Assembly: GCA_037447655.1 (NCBI GenBank)
Contig: JBBHKE010001642.1
Location: forward strand, 1 to 64,000
Length of the DNA stretch: 64,000 nt
Reading direction: 5' to 3'
Origin: Zygnema cylindricum
Taxonomy: Eukaryota > Streptophyta > Zygnematophyceae > Zygnematales > Zygnemataceae
Shown here: in pieces, positions 11,581 to 23,100 of the stretch
Numbering within the stretch: the first letter of the stretch is position 1
Layout of the letters: every line of letters starts with the position of its first letter
Translations under genes and position numbers: made by a program
Notes under the pieces: generated by a model
Told to the model about the DNA's origin: nothing
Seen by the model: the letters and a program-made list of their open reading frames with translations, nothing else
Databases searched by the model: none

Positions 11581-11751
11581 TTGATAGAAATACGCGCGTG
11601 CAAATGATGCAACGTTTTTTTTATATATTTATGTTCGTACAACATTCCTTACAGTGTGAAACATACGAAATTTACAAAACAAGCGAATACTATGTAGTTT
11701 TCGAAAAAAAAGTCCAAAATCCTTACGAATTCGACAACTATGCCTAAAATC

Positions 11752-12375
11752 TAGTGTTGTGTAACGGTAAAAACTTTATCGCAATAACACCGATACTGAT
11801 AGTTATCGGTTATCGAACAGTAAAAGGTCCCGATATATCAGTCTGAGACCAACAAATTCCATATAGGCGATAACTTCAAAAAATATAGTATGCATACAAT
11901 AATACTTTATAACATACTGTATTATATTATTTACTTTATATAGCGTGGCATGCCACGTATAAGAATTTGTTCTGTCTCTGTTTAACTTCGATTTATTACG
12001 GACAGCGCAACACATAAATGTTGGCCGGTTAACTAAACATCAATTTTAGGGCAACGTACGGAATTGTACCGACAAACTGGTGAACATGGAACGAGAAAAA
12101 GACGGCGGACACAAAGTACAAATGACGCAAAATAACATTCTGCCCGCCGCCGAAATCAAACTGACGACTTCGAATGAGAAAACACGAGCGGACGACCAGC
12201 GTGAGCGCCGACATCCCAGAATGGATCTTTTGGCATCTTATGCCAAAAAAGCCGACAATTTGACATGTGGCAGGTCCCTAGTGGATCCCAAGGAAGAATG
12301 AGACAAAGCCATGGCGTCGGATGTGAAAGGTACATGGATTTTAGTGGATCCGTACCAAACCGTGCAGATCTCATG
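11752..12375. mobile_element. Truncated hAT-like element, second copy
   Basis: It begins TAGTGTTGTGTAACGGTAA, the same terminal repeat as the right end of the element at 18779-19601 read in reverse. The two are alignable for about 600 bp: subterminal TATCG motifs, an AT-rich block, a CGTGGCATGCCACG palindrome near 11943, and an ORF. The far end is lost beyond about 12375, so no TSD pair can be seen. Confidence 0.7.
12086..12301 (+). pseudogene. ORF remnant carried by hAT-like element
   Basis: The frame starts MEREKDGGHKVQ and ends VDPKEE. It aligns codon by codon with the reverse-strand frame in the other copy (19027-19266). In that copy the region after VQRTQ has a helix-turn-helix look (DILRAAGIERTTLKERI, resembling pipsqueak-type HTH). 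Here several of those positions are changed and the ORF stops early. It sits about 330 bp inside the terminal repeat, where a transposase N-terminus could lie, but a captured host exon is equally possible. Confidence 0.5.
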
Positions 12376-12491
12376 GCGGCTACTGAACTTTCTATGCTTG
12401 TACAACTGTACAATACAGTGATCTGATAGGTAGACACCTCAGTAGATAAGGGTTGTGGGTAGGGCACGTCCCGAGAATAACACGTAGTTGA
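12376..12491. other. Spacer between hAT copy and LTR
   Basis: A short stretch with no recognised feature. The last five bases, GTTGA (12487-12491), flank the LTR start. Confidence 0.3.
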
Positions 12492-13685
12492 TGTTGGATT
12501 TTCACTATTTTATAAGTCTAGAGATTGCAAAATAAAAAGCAAAATAGTAGATATTGACAGCCTGCCTCTAAGTCCTCACTCAAAGTCCCCACACTTGTCG
12601 CAGTCCCTGAAGACTGGATGAGGAGTTAGCCATGGCTGCCTGTGCTGTCTAGAGAGAGACAGGCAGTTATTTTATAAGGTTTTCCCTAAAAAGGAGTTTG
12701 ACAGAGCCATGATTTAATCCTGGTACCTGCCATATGTCAAACCCAAAGTAGCCGATAACCTTATCCAAATAGTCTAAATTATATGATACAGTATATGGGG
12801 TATGATATTTATTCTAATAGTTACAATAAGACTAATTCATTTAACGAGAACTATATGCATACTGCATAGAAACAGTTGTGTAAAGTATGACGTACAGTAC
12901 GGATACGAAATAAATACCTCGCAGTTTGTTTGACGCCGAAAAAAATACCGCGCAAGTATTTATGATGGCCACGATTAAAATCCAAATTTGATCGGACGGC
13001 CGCGAAGAATGCTGAGATAGCGGAGTACAATTTTGGCGGTTTGCGATCACCGCCACATTGAGTGACACGTGGCAAAACTACATTGGATTGCAGCAACTCC
13101 GAGGATTACGGAAACGAATCCAGATATGACACGTGTCAACATTTTGGCCATGTCGTACTATGGCCGTACATAAAGTACACCGACACCTGTACTTTTCTGT
13201 ACGACACAGTGTTTTAATTGGTGCCGTACTTCAGTAGATAGAGTTTTAGAGGGAGATAGGACTTAGAAAAATTTGGCAGATAGGACCCTCTCTCTAAGAG
13301 AGCACCTTGTATAAATGGCTAACTTTGGGCAGCCATAACTATCAATTTACTTGACCATTTTCAGTGATTCTTTTTGCTCCGGACTCGGGGGAGTCCAGGC
13401 TACACAAAGGTGTAGTCTTTTATAGTTTTTGTCTGCCATGGTGGCTGCATATCTAAGGAAAAGTCAAAGTGGGTGAATGTGTCCAAATCTCATATTCTAA
13501 CTTTGCATTCTGTGGTGGAACTGACCACACAGAAAGTGTTATTTCACAGGGGTGAATCTATATTGGGGTTTTGACATTCAAGGGGTCAGTCACTTGGGTT
13601 TATATCAACTTGGAGTCGGCACTATCTAGATTAGCTTCTTTTGGATCTGCATACTCTGAGGGCCAATGGAGGTCTCAGAGTTTCA
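12492..13685 (+). mobile_element. 5' LTR of a broken copia element
   Basis: The 1194-bp LTR runs from TGTTGGATTTTCAC to GTCTCAGAGTTTCA. It includes the hairpin-rich start, the tRNA-like module in reverse (about 12706-12790), GACACGTGGC and ACACGTGTC boxes (13060-13140), a TATA-like TTGTATAAATGG near 13307, and an ATG at 13666, 20 nt before its end. It is followed by a perfect PBS. Confidence 0.9.
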
Positions 13686-13750
13686 GGTTATGGGCCCACC
13701 ATCTAGGGTGCCTATGTTCATTGGAACAGACTTCACTTATTGGGAGTTTA
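13686..13750 (+). other. Primer-binding site and first gag codons
   Basis: GGTTATGGGCCCACCA (13686-13701) is a 16-nt perfect complement to the anticodon stem-loop of plant initiator tRNA-Met as I know it. The same bases are read in frame from the LTR ATG as Q-V-M-G-P-P, then SRVPMFIGTDFTYWEF. The gag is cut at 13750 by an LTR in the opposite orientation. Confidence 0.85.
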
Positions 13751-14202
13751 TGCAATTCTGTGTCCTCCATTGGACTACAGAATATAGGAAGCCTCGAGAT
13801 AGTGTTTAACTAACCCACTTTAAGCCACGACCACTTCTTCCCAAGAAGGCAAACTGACAATTTGAATGCACCCTTGTGCAGCCTGGACTCCTTTGAGTCC
13901 GTAGCAAAAAGAATCACTGAAAACGGCCAACCAGTCGATAAGTTATAGGGTGGCAAAGATGCCAATTTATACAAACTCTCAGAGAGAGAGGACTATCTAC
14001 CTAAATTTTCCTAAGTCCTAGTTTTTCCTAATTCCCTCTCACAGCTCCTATCTACTGCCTGTACGAACCAATCACAAAACTGTATAGTACTAGAAAGTAG
14101 TACTGCCGATGTACTTTCTGTACGGCCTCTGTACGACAAGGCCATTAAGTGGACGCGTGTCCACTTTCCACTCGTCCGTACGTTCCTCGGAATTCCCGCG
14201 AC
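13751..14202 (-). mobile_element. LTR (G type) truncated at the assembly gap
   Basis: It begins TGCAATTCTGTGTCC on the + strand, the inner end of a G-type LTR (compare 60818 and 55527), and follows it through CACGCGTCCACTT-like boxes until the N run. The rest of the LTR lies in or beyond the gap. Confidence 0.8.
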
Positions 14203-14212
14203 NNNNNNNNNN
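14203..14212. other. Assembly gap (10 N)
   Basis: Ten N bases. The sequence on the two sides belongs to two different LTR families, so the true gap size is unknown and the join may be a scaffold guess. Confidence 1.
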
Positions 14213-14847
14213 TAAATTGCTACAAAACAGGACACGTACGGAGGCATACCAGCCGTACGTAATCAATCAACTACCTCTATTAATGTGAGTGTACCTGAAA
14301 CCTACACTAATAATTAATACACAGGACAAAACATCGTTAAATATTTACAAGTCTTACTAATTCCGTCAATCGCATCGGGACCGTCCAAAATAGGTATCTT
14401 GTGACGGACGTCCCTCACCAAACTGACGGCGCCGCCGTCCGTAGCTCTTTTTCCGCATACTTGATGTCGTGTCACACGGTCACACAATCACTTGACGAAG
14501 TGATGCCACCTCACCAAAATTAATCCGTACACGTGGCGTCCTTTCCACTCAATGCCTCTCACGCAACTTTCATTTTAAATCCCTTTCGTCATCATTATGA
14601 TTCTTACTTGCAGTGAACCTTTCAACATATTCCAAATCGGATCGCTTCGCGATCCGCCGTTCATTTGACTTACGTCTCAATACACTTAGTACCTAGTACG
14701 CAAGCTGCTATGAGTGCGATGTGACCAGCGCAGCATGGCAGCACAATATCTTTTCCATACATGCTGCTATTGCTGCGGTGTGACCAGCGCAGCATGGTAG
14801 CATAGCAATGTGGTACAGAGAGGACTAAAGGTTTCCTAAAACCAACA
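14213..14847 (-). mobile_element. LTR fragment related to families E and J
   Basis: The right end is the LTR start TGTTGGTTTTAGGAAACC on the - strand, like element E (TGTTGTTTTGGAAACC). The left part, with GTACGGAGGCATACCAGCCGTACG, matches solo LTR J near 44.7 kb. GCAGC-rich repeats, GACCAGCGCAGCATGG twice, lie at 14715-14805. The inner end is lost at the gap. Confidence 0.75.
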
Positions 14848-16656
14848 ACCTTTCCACGAATAAAATATTACACGTCTAGTGTCTAACTAGTCTCCTCCTA
14901 AGGAGACTAGCTAGAAACTGGAAAGAGTGACCGTTTGCTTTGAAAACAAGTAATCAGACGGTCGACATTATCCCCAAAAAGTTTGGAGAATCTTGACGAA
15001 TCTCTAGTAATCATGTTTCATAAAAAAGAAAAAAAAAACAGTACGGCCATGTACGAAAATGAGTTGGATATGTACGAAAATGGGCTTTTTCCAATAATAA
15101 ACCTCGTTTTTCGCCGAGTGAATGTTCACCCTAAGGTTGAACTTCAATTAGAGGAAAAATGGGGTTATTTATTGGATGTTATACGATTTCATACAGATTC
15201 ATACCATTCTTTTTTGTCAGACAAAACATGACTAAACATGTTTATTGGGTGGCTCCAATATTATAGGCTTACGTATCGATCGTTGGATTTTCATATTTTT
15301 AGATTCGTGAAGCAATCGCGCATATCGTGCAGTGTGACGAGCTCTCTTTGGGGAAAAGAGTTTCTTCACACGGGTCGCGTACCATTGGTACACGTGAAAG
15401 TAAGAAAAATATCCACCACAAACAGGCAAAAAGAAACAAACACGTTGTACACGCCATGTGTTTTACGCCACGATGTATGGAGGTCGACTGAAGTATCCTC
15501 GCACGCTCCTTTTGACATCCGCTGACCTTTAAAGTTTGCTTCGTTGTTTTGCCATTCCGTTTTGAAACTTTGATTTCTTATTTCAAAATTAAAATTTGGT
15601 CGCAAAATTTCCATAGTAATCATTAACTACCTCCGCTCGTACAAATATTTCATACATTTTTCCAGTTTGAAGAATAATTTGAGATTTTAATAATATGAAA
15701 ACTAACCTACGTGGCGCCAATCATAATTGAGAAACGTTGTTTACTTGTACGACATAATGGAACAACGCCGTGCTAGTAAACACTATAAATAAACGTCTCC
15801 GCATGTTTATTGGGACCGCCTAATGGAGCAGAGGCCTAAGAGTAACATTCCATCAAACGTTTATATAATCGTACGACCAACAGACCAGGTTGATTGAGTC
15901 GATGTTCTATCACGAAGTCTTTGTAAACCACGTGTTCTAAAATGAATGGCAAAATGTAAGCTACGATTTTTTATTGAATATCTTTAAGATTTTTAGCACC
16001 GACAAAGTTTACATCAAATCTTTACCTGCGTACCATGTACTTGTGTACGGAATCATCATACGACAAAGGTTGTTATACTTTTCGTAAAGGCCAGTCTTCT
16101 ACGCCAACTCATTTTTTAAGGTTCATTTTTTCGAGCAAAACTAAAGTCTTTTGACATAAAAAGTGTGCTGAAACAAAATGTAATGAAAATAGAGTGGTCA
16201 GGAAGAGTTACGAAATCATATTTTTATTTTCGGTTGTATTTTCGAAAGTGCGTGTTATGTGCATTTTTTTTTTTCGTTGGTTGTCTATCGTGACAAGTAG
16301 CTTAATCGTCCAGCGTGTCGCGATTTTTTTTTTCAATATTTGCCAATCCACCTCTTTGAGGTGCGTTGGCAACTATAGAGAAAAATGAAGCAAACGCCTC
16401 ATAGATGAATATCTGACGGCCAGTTTTACCTCCTAGACCTTCGGAGAGTGTTCACAAGATCCTATGTAATGTTGTTTCGCGTATATAAACAAAACAAGCA
16501 GTACGGCCTAGTGTGGATAGTCGCGGATTTTTGTAAACTACCCCACTTTTCGACTGATGAAACGTGACACTAAAGAAACAAATAGTGGTATTAAGTTTAT
16601 TAAGTATTAACTCTAAGTGGGCTCAATGGCCTAACGCCAACAGAAATTAACGCCAA
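14848..16656. other. Long spacer, no supported gene
   Basis: AT-rich DNA. A frame at 14983-15231 is 82 codons long with no recognisable domain. A piece near 15525-15580 and the GGCCTAACGCCAAC block at 16629-16642 are shared with 8690-8830, suggesting two copies of an unclassified repeat. A perfect hairpin sits at 14887-14910. Nothing else is recognised. Confidence 0.4.
14887..14910. repeat. Perfect 10-bp hairpin
   Basis: CTAGTCTCCT, loop CCTA, then AGGAGACTAG. No T-run or neighbouring gene explains it. Confidence 0.6.
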
Positions 16657-16760
16657 TGTTGGAATTCAAGTATTTTCTACGTCTAGAGATTGCAAAATAA
16701 AAAACAAATAGTAGATATTGACAGCCTGCCTCTAACTCCTCACTCAAGTCCCCACACTTG
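16657..16760 (+). mobile_element. LTR 5' fragment
   Basis: TGTTGGAATTCAAGTATTTT through CAAGTCCCCACACTTG is the first 104 bp of a family LTR (compare 12492-12597). It is cut by the next LTR. Confidence 0.8.
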
Positions 16761-17260
16761 TGTTTTTCTATGACTGCTACACCAACTGAAGATGAAGATG
16801 ATGCTGGAGTAGACATCACAGAATTCAGATACGCAAGAAGCTCTCACAGATGCTCAAAAAAAATACACACAACTTTGGAACACATTCAAAGATAATTTAG
16901 GCAACCAAATGGCCTACAAATCTGACACAATGCAGATAATTCACAAAGGAACACAAATGCAAATTTACACAGAAATATGCAAACAGATCTGAGAGATATT
17001 CTCAGTCAAAGATATCAAAAATGTCACAACATAATTTTGATACAACAAGTTCCTAATTCTGAGATGGCTTAGTCCTATTCTTATACCTATAATATATATC
17101 CTTCTAAGAGCTAGCAGCCACTTATTGCTCTAACTAAGCAAAGGAAGCATACTAGCCATGCATCAATAATATCTACTATCTAAAAGAGGATACCTGAATA
17201 TATCAAGGTATGTCATACAGAAAGAATCTGAACTGAGACACTAATCAAACAAAACATGCT
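16761..17260 (-). mobile_element. LTR (E-like family L), inner part
   Basis: On the - strand this ends ..GTCATAGAAAAACA and contains an ATG at 16816, 56 nt before that end, opening the frame MSTPASSSSSVGVAVIEK. This is the same kind of Ser/Ala/Pro-rich gag start encoded by the LTRs of B and E. Upstream it resembles the E LTR (GTTTGCATATTTC.., GTTCCTTTGTG) and has a TATA-like GATATATATTATAGG near 17085-17100. The outer end is not identified; the right border is approximate. Confidence 0.6.
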
Positions 17261-18770
17261 TCTGTACAAACTAGAGATAAGTAACATCACAGTACACCGT
17301 GTACAAACACATCAGATAATTACAGACGTATCATCGTTTGATGCGTACCGTGCATAGTATTCGTTAGTTTATACCGTACGTAATATGCCCACGGGACATC
17401 TATGCTGAATAAATAGTTATGCAAAATCAATACTTTTTTGTCGGTCACATTTTGCGGCGTCTACCTTTAAAATCACGAAACAAAAATCACGTGGTACGTG
17501 GCGTATTACACAATTTGTCCTTTTCGATAAATAATATATTATATAAAATATTATAATTTTAAAAATACTATATATCGTGATAATTTATGTTGGTATCGGT
17601 ACAATATATCAAGGAGTTTGCTCGATCGATATTTGATATATCGAATATCGAAATTATCGCAATATGATACCTAACACTACTGATGGCACAATGTTACACT
17701 GCCGTCCGTCGTAGTACAGACCGGTGTACCGTTGACACAATGTTACGCTACCGTCAACTGACTCTACGAATGACTACAACAAAAGGTATGGGACCTTCCA
17801 GGGAAAAGGTACGAGTGTTCGTTTTTTGTAACGGGCATGAAAAAAAAACATGATAAACTAAACAGGGTATATGCCCGTGTAAAGGTATGTCCCCATGTAC
17901 TTGTAACTGTGCGAACTTACTTTGTATTTTAGCGCGGATCCGTTGGACCAAGTTTTCAAGTGTCCCTATGTGTAAGAACGTAATTATAACTTACGTTTGT
18001 GACGGTTGTATACGTCGACAATACCTGTGACGGCTATCAACGTCTACAATCTGTGTTGTCGCACGTTGTTTTTTGGAACTGCATGGTGTGACGTCGCATG
18101 TCTTGCCGCGACATTGTAGACGTACCGCATTCCAGCCAGTGCAGTTTCACGGTTGAAGAATTTGCGCTTTGCCTTCGCGTCTCCTTTACGGTTTACGTGA
18201 AATGGCATCGAAATTTTGAGACCCCTGCAAAAAATAAAAATTGTACTGAACGAAAACGAACAAAACCAAACAAATTATGCACTTTTCTTCGTCGTATTGA
18301 GCGCAAACAGACAAGCATAGCGAAATTCGTACTTTTCTTTGTCTTTGGAATATGTATGAATATTTTGAAAATTACGGCACGTGCGAACACATGTTCCTAT
18401 TTGTTTATGGAAAACACCTAGTTTTAAAATACATTGCGCATGTGTGTTAAACATAAGTTTGAAAATGACGTTTTTTGTTGTGGGAGTGGGTCGAAAAACA
18501 CAAGACGCCAAATTCTTGTACATCCTAAGTTCGAGGATGACGCAAATTGTACTCTTCAAATTTGTGGTTCCTTCGTACGGTTGCAACTTAGGCAGTACGG
18601 CTCTAAGTCCACAAAAAACGACAGGACAAAACCCTACTTATGCAATATGGGGACATACCCTAACGGGCGTTGATTTACTTGTAACGAATAAACAACCTAA
18701 CTTTTCCAGTGATGGAAAATCACCCTGACACTGAAGACAATTCCTGAAACATTCTTCCGGAAAAACGTCC
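17261..18770. other. Spacer with one MITE end
   Basis: The end of a hAT-like MITE is visible at about 17570-17681 (GATATATCGAATATCG .. GATACCTAACACTAC, matching the right end of the 9228-9595 MITE); its left end was not found. The rest, including frames at 18098-18421 and 18381-18728, shows no recognisable protein. Confidence 0.45.
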
Positions 18771-18778
18771 GTAAATAC

Positions 18779-19601
18779 CAGTGTTGTGTATCGGTAAGCA
18801 TTTACCGATAACTGATATGGACCGTTTTTCGGGTACACGATAATGGATATATTGGTACTATATATCGTTATCGGTGTTATCGCCGATAAATAGCCGATAT
18901 TTATCGGCAATTATCGGCAATAACACCGATATCGATAACTATTGGCGATATGTGTACGGACCGTACAAATAAATGTACGGCCAGCACACTCATCTGTACG
19001 GTTTAGGTACGGAAAAAAAAAAAAAACGATGTACCTTTCACATCCGACGTCCCTTTCTTCCTTGGGATCCACTGGAAACTTACCACGTGTCAATCTGTTG
19101 GCTTTTTTGGCATAAGCCGCCAAAAGAGCCATTGCGGGATGCCTGCGCTCACGCTGGCCGTCCGCTCGTATTCTCTCCTTCAAGTCGTCCGTTCGATTCC
19201 GGCGGCGCGCAGAATGTCATGTTGCGTCCGTTGTACTTTGTGTCCGCCGTTCTTTTCCCGTTCCATGTTCACCAGTTTGTATGTACAATTCCGTACGTTG
19301 CCGTAAAATTATTGTGCAGTTAACCGACCAACATTTTATGTGTTGCGTTTCCCGTAATAATTTTCAGTTATATAGTTACGGAACTGATTCGTATACGTGG
19401 CATGCGACGCTATATAATGTAAATAGTATAATACATATATAATAAGGTACTATAAAATGCGTACTATATATTTTTAAAGTTATCGCCGATAGTGAATTTG
19501 TTGGTCTCGAACCTATGTATCGGTACCTCTGACCGTTCGATAACCGATAACTATTGGTATCGGTGTTATCGCGATAAGTTTTTTACCGATACACAACACT
19601 A
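18779..19601. mobile_element. hAT-like non-autonomous element, complete
   Basis: The 823-bp element starts CAGTGTTGTGTATCGGTAA and ends TTACCGATACACAACACTA, near-perfect inverted ends, with the 8-bp TSD GTAAATAC at 18771-18778 and 19602-19609. An 8-bp TSD and CAGTG ends fit hAT. The terminal regions are packed with TATCGG/CCGATA motifs in both orientations. The interior carries a - strand ORF remnant. It lies about 0.5 kb upstream of the PNSB3 start codon. Confidence 0.88.
19027..19266 (-). pseudogene. ORF remnant with HTH-like segment inside hAT-like element
   Basis: The frame starts MEREKNGGHKVQ with a helix-turn-helix-like stretch (RTQHDILRAAGIERTT), then a one-base deletion near 19180 shifts the frame. 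It resumes as KERIRADGQRERRHPAM and AYAKKANRLTRG to about GCERY. The intact counterpart of the frameshift site is seen in the copy at 12086-12301. It may be a transposase N-terminus or a captured host exon; I do not recognise the protein. Confidence 0.5.
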
Positions 19602-20129
19602 GTAAATACTAAATAGGAAAACTTGGTTAGGACTGACTGTACTGTACACTCTGAATCGTTATTAGCCTTATGTACTCTATATCGGCACCCCAAAGTTTGG
19701 AAATTGATACCTTAAATAAAGTAAATTACACTGTTTACGGACGTGGACCATAATCTGCCACGTCTCCTAGATCTAAATTAGAATGAATGACGCTAATTTT
19801 TTCTTTCCACTTATAATTTCTATACGCTAATGTGAATCACTAGGACAAAACGTACTTTCAAATAAGTTTTACATTGTTATATAGTGTAACCAACCAGGAA
19901 TAAGAATACCTGCACCTTTAAAAAATACACTTTATTCCACGTTCGGATTAACTTTTACATTTTAATCCACGTTCGGATTTCAGAAAGATTCTGAGAAATT
20001 ACAAAGTTTGGGCCAAGGCCCAACCAAAAACTCCACAAAAAACATATTGTATTTATATTTATTATTATTTATTTTTATTTATTTGATTATTTCTTGTTTC
20101 GGGTTTCTCCCGGATCTGTGTTTGCCACT
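19602..20129 (+). promoter_or_regulatory. Upstream region of the PNSB3 gene
   Basis: About 0.5 kb between the hAT-like element and the start codon. It contains GCCACGTC (near 19756), a TATA-like TTATATAG near 19878 and a T/A-rich stretch (20040-20090) just before the 5' leader. No experimental start is implied; this is position-based. Confidence 0.35.
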
Positions 20130-23100
20130 ATGGCTACTTTAATGTTACCCAGTGCTTCTATTGCTGGCTCTTTGTCATCTCCCAAAGGTGACACGTGGCA
20201 ACCTTGTACTGGTAGTACTACGGACAAAACAAGGGTGATGTGGCATAGGCGAAGTAAGAATTGGTACATTTGACACTTAAAAAAAAAAAAAAATAATAAC
20301 GGGAATAGTTTTCCTTAGAGATTTTAGGTTTACGTAATAAAGCACAGACCTACTTGTTAACCAAGATTCCGGATTGTTCTCCTTTTTTTAACTATGTATA
20401 TGCTTGCGGTTTAAGAAAACGGCTTTTTGAAGTATCTCTGTATTTCTTAGCTTTTACCTTTGTGAGATGTTTCTAAATAGGCGAAATTAGTTTTAGTACG
20501 ATTTTTGAAATTTTTCATTCCTTTTTGGAGCTAATTTGATGGCAAAAAGAAAATCTTGTCAATTCCAAACCCGAAATAAAGCAAACTACAACAATTTTTT
20601 TCCGAACAATTTGAATTCCAGGTAGCAAAAGGACAAAACTGGCGGTGAGAATATCCGCAGAAACTTCAGATGCCATTGAAGGAGAGGCCGGCACTCCAAA
20701 AATTCATATTAAGTTTTTGTCGGTGAGTTAATCGATGAACTCTTCGATGCTTTGTCGAAGTACTGAATGTGTTTTAAGTAGCACATTAACAAGATAAGTA
20801 AAATTCATTTGAATCAATTCACGAAAACGACACAAGACAATGCATAAACTTTCATTTTCTTTGTGCCAATCTGAAGGGAGAAAGTTGACTTGCACCAAAG
20901 CTAAAATTTGTCTTCATTGGATGAGCTCAAACTTATTTAATGCCAGGTGAAAAAGAAAAAAAACAGAAAACCGAAAAACCGGAAATTGCAACTGGATTGA
21001 TGCTGGAAGTTTCCATTTGTAACTCTCGAAGTTCAACGGGAATCAAATGGATGTCATACTCGAGGTTAAAGTTAAGACTAAGCTACAATGCACATAAATT
21101 GACAATGCTTCTCCCAATTTATATGGTACCGACCAGCACACGTTAGGGCCCGAAAAATCCCTACAAGTGGTTTGATTATGTGTAGGAACTACAGGACCAA
21201 CGTGAAGGTTTTATTTTTTGTACCCACTGAAACTTCAGTCCAACATCAATTGAATTTTAGAGAAGCTCAGATTGAAATGTGAAGTGGAATTCGGACAATT
21301 GAAGTTTGGTCGAGTGAAGCTGATTACAGGAGTTGAAATTGAGCTCGATTGCTTTTTGGAAGTTAATCAACATGGATTTGAAGGAAAATCTACACTGCCA
21401 TTAATTAGTGTTGTTAACACTATTTTATGATTTACGGCCGAAAACAGTCTTGCCCGAATGAGTGTTAGTAACCCTAACAGCGACGGGCTTAGCGGAAATC
21501 TGGGGGATACAATCTTGGCAATGGAACTTGAATCTACGAAATAAAGTTCGAATATCGCGCACATGCAACTCAGATTGAAACTGAAACCTGTACTGATACT
21601 GAAACTAAAACTTACGATCGAGTTGAAGTTAATCTTAATTCCAAAACTGTGACATTGAATTTAAATTTGTCGTAGATCTGAATAACAAACTGGAGCGTCA
21701 TTGCAAACAAGGAGCCAAAATTTGGAATTGAATTTGTTTTAGAACAAGGATTTGGAAACATGTAGTCGAAATAAAGAGCTGGGATTGAAGAATTCTGAAT
21801 GGGTACCCACAATAAAAAAGCAAACAAACTAAACTTAAACCTTTTGAAATCAGTTGATGCAAAAGTCAAAACAAATGGTAAGTTAAACCTTTGAAATTTG
21901 AACTGACACAAACTCAAAATGGGGCTCAAGCTCAAAGTCATATTGAAATTTTCCAACTTTGAAGAATATCAAACTCCAACTCAATTTTAAACTTACAAGA
22001 GAAAACTAAAAACTACCATTCGACTTCTCACAGTCTAACCAAAAACTCAATTTCGAAAGGCAACACATTCAAAACGCTGGATTGGTCCTCTTAATATTTC
22101 AACTGATTTATGCACTCTTCACTCTGATTAGCATGGATTACAACCTTATTTCAGTTCATGAAAGGAATCTCACTATTGTCCGAACAGAAAGTCAAGCTAA
22201 AAAGTATGAACTTCAAGGAAATTCAACACGCGGATCTGAACCTATGAATTATATGCAAAATGATGGAATAGATGCTAAATTTAATTGTTGGAACTATTGG
22301 TTTCTCAGCATAAAACGGAGGAAAGTCCTCGAAATGTTTCAGTCGGGAGTGGTGAAAAGCAGCTTCGAAAATTAATGTTGGAGGAAAAAGTGCCTCTCTA
22401 TGATGCATTTGTGAGTAACATCTCATAATCGAAGAAGTACCCTTCTTTAATAGACATGCCAGTATATTGCAAAAACCCAAAATTCATTTTAGATGAATTG
22501 ATAAGTAATATTGATCGTTTTCTCTTGAAGAAATTCTCTGAAGTTATTATGTGGTCAGTAATGGATTGGAAGTGTAAGTACTCTTTGTTCTGAAATAGTA
22601 GTATGGCCATTATTAAATTTAAAGTATCGTATCATTCGAGTGATTCCAGTGATTGTTGTGGGATTGAAAATCTTTCAGTTCATTCGTTGATGCAAAATTT
22701 ATGGTGTGGTCATTGTCACTGTTGTCATTCATGTGTTTTAACTTATTCATGTGGCCATTCAAGCTCTTCATGGAGCCATTTGTCAGGGTTTACTGTGAGG
22801 TTCTTTTTTTCTTTTGCAGGGCACTGTGATGAATTGTGGAGGCGCAGGAAATTGCGCCACCTGTCTTGTCGAGGTCAGATATGGCCATCAAACCTCTTAT
22901 GAACTTATCTCTTATTTCTTTCACTCGTTTTTGCTCCCTTTATTGTCTCTTTCTTCCATAAATTCGCTCTTTTGTCTCTTTTCTTTAACTTGTTTTCTTT
23001 TGCCTTTACTTTTCTTAGTCAACAAACTACCCCCTCCCCTTGTCTTCCTTATTTTTCTCTATTTTATTAATTTTATGTATCGGTTTATTTTTTTCCTCTC

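Noticed and set aside
14011-14247. A - strand frame running through the N gap
   Set aside because: It crosses ten unknown bases and two different LTR fragments; the open frame is meaningless.
14983-15231. 82-codon frame as a host gene
   Set aside because: No domain, no splice context, no second copy, and lysine-rich low complexity. Not supported.
20087-20269. - strand frame over PNSB3 exon 1
   Set aside because: Shadow of the exon and its flank; the + strand transit peptide and exon joins explain the region.
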